Shown here in pieces: positions 1-7,815 of a stretch of DNA of 64,000 nt. The translations under genes and the position numbers were made by a program. The notes beneath the pieces are model-generated. The model was not told where the DNA came from. It saw only the letters and a program-made list of their open reading frames with translations, and did not search any database. The stretch comes from Clostridium sp. AT4 (GTDB lineage Bacteria; Bacillota; Clostridia; Lachnospirales; Lachnospiraceae): positions 1,132,303-1,196,302 of the forward strand of contig NZ_LN999828.1 of assembly GCF_001517625.2 (NCBI RefSeq), written 5' to 3'. The number at the start of each line of letters is the position of its first letter. Within the stretch, counting starts at the first letter, position 1.

Positions 1-885
1 GAATATTACAAAGTATTTTATTATGTATGCACAGAGGGCAGCCTGACAGCGGCTGCCCAAAAGCTGTGTATTTCCCAGCCTGCGGTAAGCCAGGCCGTGC
101 GCCAGCTGGAAAAAGAGGCCGGAACACGGCTTTTTTTGCGTACCTCCAAGGGCATCCGGCTGACAAGGGAAGGAGAGCTTTTATTCCGTTATGTGAAAAC
201 GGGCGTGGAACAGCTTCTGGAAGGCGGCAGAATGCTGGAGAGAATGCTGGATATGGATATGGGAGAGGTTCGAATCGGAGCCAGCGATATGACGCTTCAG
301 TTTTTTCTTCTGCCTTTTTTGGAGCAGTTTCACAAAGAGTACCCACGGATCAAAGTTACCGTAACCAATGCCCCCACACCAGAAACCATCTGCAGCCTGG
401 AGGAAGGAAAAATTGACTTTGGCGTAGTGACAACGCCTTTTTCCTGCAAAAGTACCATTCATTCGATGATGGTAAAACCGATTGGAACGGTTTTTATTGC
501 AGGAGACAGCTTTGGCGAACTGAAAGGAAAAAAGCTGGATTACAGTATTCTTGGAAGTCTGCCCTGTATTTTTCTGGAAAAAAACACGAGTACCAGAGCC
601 TTTATGGACGCGTTTCTTTCTGCAAAAGGAATGGAACTGACGCCAGAGTTTGAGCTTGCTACCAGCGATATGATCGTTCAGTTTGCAAAGCGGAATATGG
701 GCGTAGGCTGCGTCATGGACGGATTTGCAAAGGATGCCATAGCAAAAGGAGAAGTGTTTGAGCTGGATTTTAAGGAGAAAATGCCTCTGCGCCACATCTG
801 TGTTGTTACGGGTGAGAACAGCCTGATTTCTCTGGCAGGCAGGAAGCTTTTAAATCTGTTTGACGAAATGGCAGAATCTTCCTAA
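1..885 (+). CDS. LysR-family transcriptional regulator (5' end outside window)
   Basis: The frame is open from base 1, so the start codon and first residues lie outside the window; 294 residues are visible. The first about 60 carry the LysR winged helix-turn-helix (EGSLTAAAQKLCISQPAVSQAVRQLEKEAG, quoted here only as landmarks: 'SLTAAAQ' and 'SQPAVSQ'). The rest is a periplasmic-binding-protein-like effector domain with the usual two lobes ('VRIGASDM', 'GVGCVMDG'). It should bind DNA as a tetramer and respond to a small molecule; nothing in the sequence names the ligand. It is followed on the same strand by purA after a 151-base gap containing dyad sequences, so it may control purA, or a gene upstream of the window as many LysR proteins do. 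Family call is secure, target is inference. Confidence 0.9.
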   Translation, partial: EYYKVFYYVCTEGSLTAAAQKLCISQPAVSQAVRQLEKEAGTRLFLRTSKGIRLTREGELLFRYVKTGVEQLLEGGRMLERMLDMDMGEVRIGASDMTLQFFLLPFLEQFHKEYPRIKVTVTNAPTPETICSLEEGKIDFGVVTTPFSCKSTIHSMMVKPIGTVFIAGDSFGELKGKKLDYSILGSLPCIFLEKNTSTRAFMDAFLSAKGMELTPEFELATSDMIVQFAKRNMGVGCVMDGFAKDAIAKGEVFELDFKEKMPLRHICVVTGENSLISLAGRKLLNLFDEMAESS

Positions 886-890
886 ATGGT

Positions 891-958
891 ATAAGGTTTA
901 CTTATGCCTCACATAATAAATAATCATTTTACTTATGTGAAAGCTTGTAGTAGAGTAA
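891..958 (+). promoter_or_regulatory. Dyad-rich region between LysR gene and purA
   Basis: Two inverted repeats are visible: ATAAG-N5-CTTAT at 891-905, which has the size of a LysR-type box, and CACATAA at 910-916 with its complement TTATGTG at 933-939. A weak promoter could be TTTACT (928-933) and TAGAGT (951-956) with 17-base spacing. The arrangement suggests regulated purA transcription, possibly by the upstream LysR protein. The palindromes are seen; the role is inference. Confidence 0.35.
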
Positions 959-980
959 AAGAGAACTTATTATATGAGGT

Positions 981-1020
981 CCCGCTATGCTGCGGGATAT
1001 TTAAATCAGGGCAGCAGCCC
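981..1020 (+). other. Two short hairpins just upstream of the purA ribosome-binding site
   Basis: CCCGC/GCGGG with a six-base loop (981-996) is followed by GGGC/GCCC with a four-base loop (1009-1020). The second abuts the AAGGAGGA ribosome-binding site at 1021-1028, so the pair may affect translation or mRNA stability. Neither is followed by a T run, so they are not terminators. Confidence 0.35.
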
Positions 1021-1036
1021 AAGGAGGATTGAAGCA

Positions 1037-2314
1037 ATGGTTAGAGCAATCGTAGGAGCTAACTGGGGAGACGAGGGAAAAGGAAAAATAACGGATATGC
1101 TGGCGAAAGAGTCTGACATTATCATACGCTTTCAGGGTGGAAGCAATGCAGGTCATACCATTATCAATGAATATGGAAAATTTGCCCTTCACCTGCTTCC
1201 TTCCGGCGTGTTTTACCAGCATACTACAAGTATCATCGGAAACGGAGTAGCATTAAATATTCCGTATCTGATCAAGGAAATCCAGTCCCTTGTAGACCGG
1301 GGAGTGCCGAAGCCTCATATCCTGGTTTCAGACCGTGCACAGATCCTGATGCCCTACCATGTGCTGTTTGATACTTATGAGGAGGCCCGCCTGGCTGGAA
1401 AATCCTTTGGTTCCACTAAGTCCGGCATTGCTCCCTTTTATTCGGATAAATATGCAAAGATCGGCTTTCAGGTCAGCGAGCTGTTCGACGAGGAACTGTT
1501 AAGAGAAAAATGCCAGAGAGTGTGTGAGATCAAAAACGTGCTTCTGGAGCATCTTTACCATAAACCCCTCCTGAATGCGGATGAACTGTTTGATGAGCTG
1601 ATCAGCTACCGGGAGATGATCCGCCCCTATGTATGCGACGTATCCTCCTATTTGTATCATGCCATCAAAGAAGGAAAAAACATTCTGTTAGAGGGACAGC
1701 TTGGTTCCTTAAAGGATCCGGATCATGGAATTTACCCCATGGTTACCTCTTCCTCAACCCTGGCTGCCTATGGCGCGATCGGTGCAGGCATTGCACCTTA
1801 TGAGATTAAAAATATCACAACCGTTGTGAAGGCATATTCCAGCGCAGTAGGCGCAGGCGCCTTTGTCAGCGAAATCTTTGGAGAGGAAGCGGAAGAGTTA
1901 CGGCATCGGGGCGGCGACGGCGGCGAATACGGAGCCACTACGGGACGCCCAAGAAGAGTAGGCTGGTTTGACGCAGTGGCGACAAGATACGGCTGCCGCA
2001 TTCAGGGCACCACAGAGGCTGCATTTACCGTACTGGACGTATTGGGATATTTGGATGAGATTCCCGTATGCATCGGTTATGAAATCGATGGAGAAGTCAC
2101 AAGAGAGTTCCCGACCACTGCAAAGCTGGAGAAGGCAAAACCGGTGTTTACCAGGCTTCCGGGCTGGAAATGCGACATCCGCGGTATTAAAAACTACGAA
2201 GAGCTTCCCGAAAACTGCCGCAGGTATATTGAATTTATCGAAAAAGAAATTGAAACGCCCATTACCATGGTTTCCAATGGTCCCGGGCGTGAGGATATTA
2301 TTTTCAGAAAATAA
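1037..2314 (+). CDS. purA: Adenylosuccinate synthetase
   Basis: Joins IMP and aspartate using GTP to make adenylosuccinate, the first committed step to AMP. The protein has 425 residues, the usual size. It opens with the GTP-binding/catalytic loop 'GANWGDEGKGKITDML' and carries 'FQGGSNAGHT', 'GTTEAAFTVLDVL' and 'TTGRPRRVGWFD', all family signatures. The start at 1037 is chosen because AAGGAGGA lies at 1021-1028 and the residues upstream of it do not belong to the family. The stop lies only 4 bases from the convergent ANTAR gene. It sits beside a glutamine/glutamate gene block, which fits its aspartate-dependent amination of IMP. Confidence 0.97.
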   Translation: MVRAIVGANWGDEGKGKITDMLAKESDIIIRFQGGSNAGHTIINEYGKFALHLLPSGVFYQHTTSIIGNGVALNIPYLIKEIQSLVDRGVPKPHILVSDRAQILMPYHVLFDTYEEARLAGKSFGSTKSGIAPFYSDKYAKIGFQVSELFDEELLREKCQRVCEIKNVLLEHLYHKPLLNADELFDELISYREMIRPYVCDVSSYLYHAIKEGKNILLEGQLGSLKDPDHGIYPMVTSSSTLAAYGAIGAGIAPYEIKNITTVVKAYSSAVGAGAFVSEIFGEEAEELRHRGGDGGEYGATTGRPRRVGWFDAVATRYGCRIQGTTEAAFTVLDVLGYLDEIPVCIGYEIDGEVTREFPTTAKLEKAKPVFTRLPGWKCDIRGIKNYEELPENCRRYIEFIEKEIETPITMVSNGPGREDIIFRK

Positions 2315-2318
2315 AAGT

Positions 2319-2903
2319 TTAAGAATAGGTTCTGATGATTTCTTCGGCAATGGATCGCCTGGTAACACAGCGGTCCATTGCCTGTTTTTCTATGTAGCGG
2401 TGGGATTCTGGTTCACTCATGGAAAGCTGGCTGATCAGAATCCACTTTGCCTTATTGACAAGGCGGATTTCGGCCATTTTTTCTTCAATGGACAAAGATT
2501 TTTTTTCAAATTGCCTCAGGCGCTCCCTGGCGCTTTCCAGCCAGCTGAAGGCATAGGTCATCGTTGCCTTTGAGATTGGCTTTGACAGGGTAAATACACC
2601 ATATTCTGCAGCCTGGTCATGGATTTCGTTATGAATATCGCTTTTTACCAGAAGAAGGACAACTGACTGCTTGCTGCTGGAAATATCAATAGCAAGACGA
2701 ACGCCCATATCATCGTGCAGAGGAGCATTAATGATAATAAAATCATACGTCTTTTCTGTAAGCGTACGTCTGGCGGCATTGATACTTGAAACAGCATGAA
2801 CAGGAGAATATCTGGTTTCAGGAAGCAGGCCGGCAAAGGCAGAGGTGAGTACATCCGTTGCCGACACAATGAGGATACTGTAGGTTCGCTCTTTTAAACT
2901 CAT
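2319..2903 (-). CDS. ANTAR-domain RNA-binding antiterminator with degenerate receiver
   Basis: The protein has 194 residues. Residues 8-120 form a receiver-like fold and the C-terminal about 55 residues form the ANTAR helical bundle ('VNKAKWILISQLSMSEPESHRYIEKQAM...SIAEEI' region), which binds paired RNA hairpins and prevents terminator formation in AmiR, NasR and EutV. The position that should be the phosphorylated aspartate is Asn59 ('FIIINAPL'), while the conserved Lys-Pro ('SKP') is kept, so phosphorylation control is unlikely. The ATG at 2903 is preferred over a GTG at 2909 because AGGAGGGG sits 6-7 bases upstream of the ATG. It is the last gene of the gltB1-B2-B3-glnA operon, 22 bases after glnA. 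Its likely RNA targets are the three hairpin/terminator leaders at 7604, 7722 and 13560; this link is inference from shared structure. Confidence 0.9.
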   Translation of the reverse strand: MSLKERTYSILIVSATDVLTSAFAGLLPETRYSPVHAVSSINAARRTLTEKTYDFIIINAPLHDDMGVRLAIDISSSKQSVVLLLVKSDIHNEIHDQAAEYGVFTLSKPISKATMTYAFSWLESARERLRQFEKKSLSIEEKMAEIRLVNKAKWILISQLSMSEPESHRYIEKQAMDRCVTRRSIAEEIIRTYS

Positions 2904-2925
2904 TTTCACCCCTCCTGTTAAAAAT

Positions 2926-4137
2926 CTATTGTCCGCAGTAGATATCCAATATGGTCTTTGGTATATATTTCAGAATGAAATCACTGTGCGCCGCAGCATC
3001 ACAGGCAGCTTCAAAGTTTTTTGGAAGCTGACCAAAGCCTGAAAGGACAGAAGCTTCTGCCCGGTATAAATTGATGTCTGCAGCAGGCGGAAGCGCCAGA
3101 TTGTTTTGTACGCCTTCCAGAACAGCATAGATCATAAGAGCAAACGCCAGATATGTATTTGCAGATGGGTCAGGCGAACGCAGTTCCACACGCCGGTACC
3201 TTCCGATTGCCGCCGGAACACGGATCAGCTGGGAACGGTTCTCACTGGACCAGGAAATATATTTGGGAGCCTTATTGCAGCCGAAGCGCCTGTAGGAATC
3301 AGCGGTGGGGTTTAAAAATACAGTCATATCAGAAATTTTATCCAGAATACCGGCAATCATGCTGTCCATATGGTCTGTGCCGTCAGAGGATTTCACAGAC
3401 ATATTGATGTGGAAGCCATTTCCCGCTTCATTTTCCAGTGGCTTAGGACTGAAATCTGCAAAAATCCCATTCAGTCCGGCGATGGTCTTTACTACGGTCT
3501 GAAAGGTCATGGAATTGTCCGCGGCTGCCAGAGGATCGGAATAACGAAAATCAATTTCATTCTGTCCCGGTCCTTCCTCATGATGTGAGCTTTCTGGAAA
3601 AATCCCCATCTGTTCCAGGGTCAGGCAGACTTCCCGGCGGATATTTTCACCCTTATCTTCAGGAGCCATATCCATGTAGCTTGCATGATCATAGGGGATT
3701 TTTGTGGGGTTTCCATTTTCATCCAGATGGAACAGATAAAATTCCTGCTCTGCGCCAAAGAAGAACTGATATCCGGCCTGCTCTGCCTCATGAACCGCTT
3801 TCTTTAAAAGAGAGCGCGTATCACATTCAAATATGGTTCCGTCGGGATAGGTAATACTGCAGAACATCCTTACCACCCTCCCGTGCTCCGGTCTCCAGGG
3901 AAGAGGCATCAGCGTATCCGGATCCGGATGCAGGAAGAGATCAGAATGGCTTTCGTCCCCAAAACCGGCGACAGCGGATGCATCAATGGCAATGCCATGT
4001 TCAAACGCTCGGCAAAGCTCCTGGGGCATAATGGAAATATTTTTTTGTTTGCCGAACACGTCGCAAAATGCCAGGCGGATAAATTTCACATCCTCTTCCT
4101 GCATATACTGGAGCACCTCTTCTTTTGAATATTTCAT
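2926..4137 (-). CDS. glnA: Glutamine synthetase type I-like, C-terminally short
   Basis: Predicted to condense glutamate and ammonia with ATP. Family motifs are clear: 'FGAEQEFYLF' and 'HHEEGPGQNEIDFR' (metal/glutamate ligands), 'NGFHINMS', 'NPTADSYRRF', 'RVPAAIGRYRRVELRSPD'. At 403 residues it is about 35-40 shorter than typical type I enzymes: it ends at 'ILDIYCGQ' where others continue into the C-terminal helix that locks two hexamer rings into a dodecamer. No adenylylation-tyrosine segment is present. It lies between gltB3 (20-base gap) and the ANTAR gene (22-base gap), so it is co-transcribed with both. A sensory role with the ANTAR protein is possible but only inferred; a second, full glutamine synthetase (glnN) is encoded nearby. 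Confidence 0.93.
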   Translation of the reverse strand: MKYSKEEVLQYMQEEDVKFIRLAFCDVFGKQKNISIMPQELCRAFEHGIAIDASAVAGFGDESHSDLFLHPDPDTLMPLPWRPEHGRVVRMFCSITYPDGTIFECDTRSLLKKAVHEAEQAGYQFFFGAEQEFYLFHLDENGNPTKIPYDHASYMDMAPEDKGENIRREVCLTLEQMGIFPESSHHEEGPGQNEIDFRYSDPLAAADNSMTFQTVVKTIAGLNGIFADFSPKPLENEAGNGFHINMSVKSSDGTDHMDSMIAGILDKISDMTVFLNPTADSYRRFGCNKAPKYISWSSENRSQLIRVPAAIGRYRRVELRSPDPSANTYLAFALMIYAVLEGVQNNLALPPAADINLYRAEASVLSGFGQLPKNFEAACDAAAHSDFILKYIPKTILDIYCGQ

Positions 4138-4157
4138 AACCTTACCTGCTTTCTGTT

Positions 4158-4880
4158 TTAATTTGCCACGTACATCTGTTTGTACGGATTTTTGCTGTCT
4201 GGCGTGATAACTGTAAAGGGTTCAGATAAAATCCCGTCAAGAGAATACCCAAAGTCCGCGCAATATTCCGACAGGTATTCACGGATTTCCTCCAGATCCT
4301 CATCCCCGGCTGTTTTTGCAGTTACCTGCCCTGAAAAGCGTATGTTTCCGCAGTCTCCGCGCAGAAACATTTTCCCGCCGTGCATACCGGTACATGGAAA
4401 ATTCCCTACAATGCTTTTGCTGTTTTTGTGAAGTCCAAGAACTATGATAATACCGCCGGCCTGGTATTCTCCCAGAAAGCTCCCTGCGCATCCGCCGATG
4501 ATCATAACGGGGATTTTTTCTTTGTAAGCCTTCATATGGATTCCGGCGCGGTATCCGGCATTGCCCTGTACATAGATTTTTCCGCCCCTCATGGCATAAC
4601 CGGCAGCGTCTCCGATGTTTCCATAAATCAGTATTTTCCCTTCATTCATGGTATCGCCTACGGCGTCCTGGGCATTTCCGTTTACAGTAATATGAGAATC
4701 ATTTAAGTATGCGCCCAGTGCATTTCCGGGGATTCCGTGGATCGTGACGTTTTTTCCAGACATACCGGCGGCGATAAAACGCTGTCCGCAGCAGCCCTCG
4801 ATCGTACAGTCCTCATCCGTATTGCGGAGCTTTTCATTTACAGCTTTATAATCTGAATTTGCAGCATCGATGATTAGCAT
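4158..4880 (-). CDS. Glutamate synthase GXGXG-domain subunit
   Basis: The 240-residue protein is the stand-alone right-handed beta-helix domain that in ordinary bacterial GltB forms the C-terminal GXGXG region. Repeated turns such as 'VTIHGIPGNALGAYL', 'ITVNGNAQDAVGDTM', 'ILIYGNIGDAAGYAM' and 'IYVQGNAGYRAG' are visible between residues 45 and 170. It is structural, connecting glutaminase and synthase modules. ATG 4880 is chosen because GGAGGT lies 10 bases upstream; a TTG 18 bases earlier would place that site inside the gene. Part of the split glutamate synthase with the two genes upstream. Confidence 0.88.
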   Translation of the reverse strand: MLIIDAANSDYKAVNEKLRNTDEDCTIEGCCGQRFIAAGMSGKNVTIHGIPGNALGAYLNDSHITVNGNAQDAVGDTMNEGKILIYGNIGDAAGYAMRGGKIYVQGNAGYRAGIHMKAYKEKIPVMIIGGCAGSFLGEYQAGGIIIVLGLHKNSKSIVGNFPCTGMHGGKMFLRGDCGNIRFSGQVTAKTAGDEDLEEIREYLSEYCADFGYSLDGILSEPFTVITPDSKNPYKQMYVAN

Positions 4881-4927
4881 ATTGTACCATACCTCCAAAA
4901 AAATGTTTACGTTTTTTTGCAGAAATA

Positions 4928-6433
4928 TTATTCTCCTGCATGAGAGATTCCCAGTATTTCAAGTTCTTTTTCCGTAAGCCCTATTCCCCTCAGCATCAGA
5001 CGGTTTCCGCGCAGTACCTCGATGGAGTTGATCCCCATTCCTCCCATCAGTTCTTTTATTTCATGATTCCACGCAGTCATCAGGTTGACCAGCCGCTTTT
5101 TTCCTGTTTCCGGGTTCAGCCGTTTTACCAGCTCTGGACGCTGAGTGGCGATACCCCAGTTGCACTTGCCGGTCTGACAGCTCTGGCACAGGTGGCATCC
5201 AAGAGCCAGCAGTGCGGCAGTGCCCACATAGCAGGCGTCTGCCCCCAGCGCAACGGCCTTTATAACATCGGAAGCGCTCCGGATGCTTCCTCCAACTACC
5301 AGAGATACATCGTTGCGGATGCCTTCGTCGCGCAGACGCTGATCAACAGCCGCCAGGGCAAGCTCTATGGGAATTCCCACATTGTCCCTGATCCTGGTGG
5401 GAGCAGCGCCTGTGCCGCCGCGGAAACCGTCGATGGCAATGATGTCGGCGCCGCTTCTTGCGATTCCGCTTGCGATTGCTGCGATATTATGTACTGCGGC
5501 AACCTTAACGATAACCGGTTTTTTGTATTCCGAAGCTTCTTTCAGGGAGAAAACAAGCTGACGCAAATCCTCGATGGAATAGATATCGTGATGGGGGGCC
5601 GGAGAGATGGCGTCAGAGCCTTCCGGGATCATTCGCGTGCGTGAGACGTCTCCCACAATTTTTGCCCCGGGAAGATGGCCTCCGATCCCGGGCTTTGCGC
5701 CCTGTCCCATTTTGATTTCAATGGCAGCTCCGGCATTTAAATACTTTTCATGGACGCCGAAACGTCCGGAAGCGACCTGGACGATGGTATTTTCACCATA
5801 ACAGTAAAAATCCTCGTGGAGACCGCCTTCGCCGGTATTGTAAAGGATTCCCAGTTCTGTGGCTGCCAGGGCAAGGGATTTGTGGGCATTGTAGCTGATG
5901 GAACCATAGCTCATGGCGGAAAACATAACAGGCATGGAAAGCTCCAGCTGGGGCGGAAGCTGGCAGTCCAGCTTTCCTTCTGCATTGCGGCTTACTCTCT
6001 GGGGCTTTTTCCCCAGATAGGTTCTGGTTTCCATTGGTTCCCGAAGAGGATCAATGGAGGGATTTGTTACCTGGGAGGCATTGATCAGTATTTTATCCCA
6101 GTAAACGGGGAAGGGCTTGGGATTGCCCATAGAAGAAAGAAGAACGCCTCCGCTGTTTGCCTGCTTATAGATCTCTTTAATCGTATTGCTCTGCCAGTTG
6201 GAGTTTTCCCTGAGAGAGCAGTCGGTTTTTACGATCTTCAGCGCTCTGGTTGGACAGAAGGAAACGCACCGCTGGCAGTTTACGCATTTTGATTCGTCAC
6301 ACTTCATGACTCCCAGTTCCTCATCATAGCTGTGAACCTCATTGGCACATTGCCGTTCGCACGCATGACAGACCGTGCAGCGGTCTTCGTTTCGGATTAC
6401 TTCAAATTCCGGATAGATAAATTCGATACCCAT
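4928..6433 (-). CDS. Glutamate synthase FMN/Fe-S catalytic subunit with N-terminal ferredoxin domain
   Basis: Makes glutamate from 2-oxoglutarate and ammonia delivered by the glutaminase subunit. The 501-residue protein starts with two 4Fe-4S motifs (CTVCHACERQC and CVNCQRCVSFCP, residues 19-62), then the (beta/alpha)8 FMN domain ('IEIKMGQGAKPGIGG', 'AIDGFRGGTGAAP', 'VGGSIRSASDVIKA') and a C-terminal Cys cluster (CHLCQSCQTGKCNWG) for the 3Fe-4S centre. The built-in ferredoxin domain and lack of a gltD gene point to the archaeal-type enzyme, whose electron donor may be reduced ferredoxin rather than NADPH. Its start ATG overlaps the last base of gltB1. Confidence 0.93.
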   Translation of the reverse strand: MGIEFIYPEFEVIRNEDRCTVCHACERQCANEVHSYDEELGVMKCDESKCVNCQRCVSFCPTRALKIVKTDCSLRENSNWQSNTIKEIYKQANSGGVLLSSMGNPKPFPVYWDKILINASQVTNPSIDPLREPMETRTYLGKKPQRVSRNAEGKLDCQLPPQLELSMPVMFSAMSYGSISYNAHKSLALAATELGILYNTGEGGLHEDFYCYGENTIVQVASGRFGVHEKYLNAGAAIEIKMGQGAKPGIGGHLPGAKIVGDVSRTRMIPEGSDAISPAPHHDIYSIEDLRQLVFSLKEASEYKKPVIVKVAAVHNIAAIASGIARSGADIIAIDGFRGGTGAAPTRIRDNVGIPIELALAAVDQRLRDEGIRNDVSLVVGGSIRSASDVIKAVALGADACYVGTAALLALGCHLCQSCQTGKCNWGIATQRPELVKRLNPETGKKRLVNLMTAWNHEIKELMGGMGINSIEVLRGNRLMLRGIGLTEKELEILGISHAGE

Positions 6434-7527
6434 TAAAACGCACCTTCCTTTACTTTTACAATAACAGGCTCTCCGCCGGCGGGAGACCAGATATTTTCTG
6501 CATTTGGTTCCATGGTCCGGATCGCGGCTTCCTCACTGGCAATAAAAACCTTATCATCTTTTTCTCCGATTACCATGGAGCGGAGCTTCAAGCGGTCATT
6601 GAGAGCCATCAGTCCGCCGTTAAAGCCTAAAACGATAGAGAACGGGCCGGTGATCAGCAGGCTGGAAAACATGGTTCTTAAATAGGTATGTTTTTTCTGA
6701 TCCTCCAGATCTGTTTTTGAAGCGATGGTACTCCAAAAAGGCGCCGCAATGACGCTTGCGGCTTCACCGAGGGTAAGTCCCTGTACGCGGAGCAGATAAT
6801 CCATGATATAGGTAATTACTTCTGTGTCCGTCTGAAGGGTGCATTTATAGCCGAACATTTCGATAAAGCGGCGGTTAGCGTCATAAGAGGAGATTTCACC
6901 GTTATGTACGATGGAATAATCCAGTAATGTAAAGGGATGCGCTCCGCCCCACCATCCCGGGGTGTTTGTGGGATAACGTCCATGGGCAGTCCATGAGTAA
7001 CCTTCATATTCTTCCAGTTTATAAAAGACGCCTACATCCTCGGGAAATCCGACTGCTTTAAATGTACCCATGTTTTTTCCGCTGGAGAAAACATATGCTC
7101 CGGACATTTCCGCATTGATTTTCATAACCGTCTGGGCAACAAATTCTTTTTCATCCAGCTGCATCGAAGCCAGAACCGATTTTAAGGGTGCGACGAAATA
7201 TCTCCATATAATAGGTTCATCTGTGATCGCCGGGAGCTTACGGGTAGGGATAACCTCGGATTGAACGATCTCAAATTGTTCCTTTAAAAAAGCTTCGCAT
7301 TTCTTTCTTGTATCGCGGGTGTCAAAAAACATATGCAGTGCGTAAAATTCTTTATATTCAGGATAAATGCCGTAGCCTGCAAAGCCGCCGCCCAATCCGT
7401 TGGAGCGGTCATGCATAGGCTTCATGGAATTTGTGATACTTTCGCCGGACATCTTATTTCCATCTTTGGAAATTACTGCCGAGATTGCACAGCCTGAAGG
7501 GATTCTCACCTGACCTTCGATCTTCAT
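6433..7527 (-). CDS. Glutamate synthase glutamine amidotransferase subunit
   Basis: A 364-residue class II glutaminase domain. Family features are 'GRYPTNTPGWWGGAHPF', 'IVHNGEISSYDANRRF' and 'TDTEVI'. The probable nucleophile is Cys13 ('PSGCAIS'), which would need removal of a 12-residue leader to become N-terminal. First gene of the leftward operon; TAAAAAG-type leader with terminator lies directly upstream. AAAGGAAGG precedes the start. Together with gltB2 and gltB3 it rebuilds what is one large polypeptide in most bacteria. Confidence 0.9.
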   Translation of the reverse strand: MKIEGQVRIPSGCAISAVISKDGNKMSGESITNSMKPMHDRSNGLGGGFAGYGIYPEYKEFYALHMFFDTRDTRKKCEAFLKEQFEIVQSEVIPTRKLPAITDEPIIWRYFVAPLKSVLASMQLDEKEFVAQTVMKINAEMSGAYVFSSGKNMGTFKAVGFPEDVGVFYKLEEYEGYSWTAHGRYPTNTPGWWGGAHPFTLLDYSIVHNGEISSYDANRRFIEMFGYKCTLQTDTEVITYIMDYLLRVQGLTLGEAASVIAAPFWSTIASKTDLEDQKKHTYLRTMFSSLLITGPFSIVLGFNGGLMALNDRLKLRSMVIGEKDDKVFIASEEAAIRTMEPNAENIWSPAGGEPVIVKVKEGAF

Positions 7528-7552
7528 ACATTTTGTACCTTCCTTTCAATAA

Positions 7553-7621
7553 ATAAAAAAGCAGGGACATTCATTTTTAAGCAGAATTTTCTCTGATTTA
7601 AAAATGAACGCCCTTGCTCAT
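7553..7621 (-). promoter_or_regulatory. glt operon leader: ANTAR-type hairpin overlapping an intrinsic terminator
   Basis: Read on the minus strand, the leader starts with ATGAGC / loop AAGGGC / GTTCAT (7621-7604): six base pairs with a closing C-G and a loop with A at position 1 and G at position 4. Its 3' arm and loop also form the left side of a long terminator stem whose right side lies at 7561-7580, followed by a run of T on the minus strand (7553-7560). The two structures are mutually exclusive. A bound ANTAR protein would favour the small hairpin and read-through into gltB1. Structures are read directly; the binding is inference. Confidence 0.75.
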
Positions 7622-7629
7622 ATTCACTA

Positions 7630-7658
7630 TTTATACAGCTCTGAACAGGGTTTGTCAA
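7630..7658 (-). promoter_or_regulatory. Promoter of the glt-glnA-ANTAR operon
   Basis: On the minus strand TTGACA (7658-7653), 17-base spacer, TATAAA (7635-7630). The start site would be near 7623, only a couple of bases before the regulatory hairpin. Its -35 box lies 25 bases from that of the divergent glnN promoter, making a compact two-way control region. Confidence 0.85.
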
Positions 7659-7683
7659 GAGGTTTGTCAGGAGAAAAAAGTGC

Positions 7684-7712
7684 TTGACAAATGATTTTTC
7701 GGGGTGTATTAT
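7684..7712 (+). promoter_or_regulatory. Promoter of the glnN-amt-asnB operon
   Basis: TTGACA (7684-7689), 17-base spacer, TATTAT (7707-7712). The predicted start near 7719 places the regulatory hairpin at about +3. Confidence 0.85.
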
Positions 7713-7721
7713 GCCACACAT

Positions 7722-7781
7722 AAAGGCAAGGATGTCTTTTGCAGCACAGGAAAGGTGCTGTGAAGGACATCCTTGCTTTTT
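7722..7781 (+). promoter_or_regulatory. glnN leader: ANTAR-type hairpin overlapping an intrinsic terminator
   Basis: AAAGGC / loop AAGGAT / GTCTTT forms a six-pair hairpin at 7722-7739 (loop A1 and G4, closing C-G). The same bases from 7726 pair without mismatch with 7740-7776 in a terminator of about 22 pairs with apical loop AGGAAAG, followed by CTTTTTG. The fold is therefore a switch between termination and antitermination. The hairpin stem is identical to that in the pyrG leader. Confidence 0.8.
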
Positions 7782-7815
7782 GTATTAAAAATATGCTGCT
7801 GGAGAGGAGATTGTT

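Noticed and set aside
981-996. Hairpin CCCGC/GCGGG with six-base loop before purA as a fourth ANTAR site
   Set aside because: Loop TATGCT lacks A at position 1 and no terminator overlaps it.
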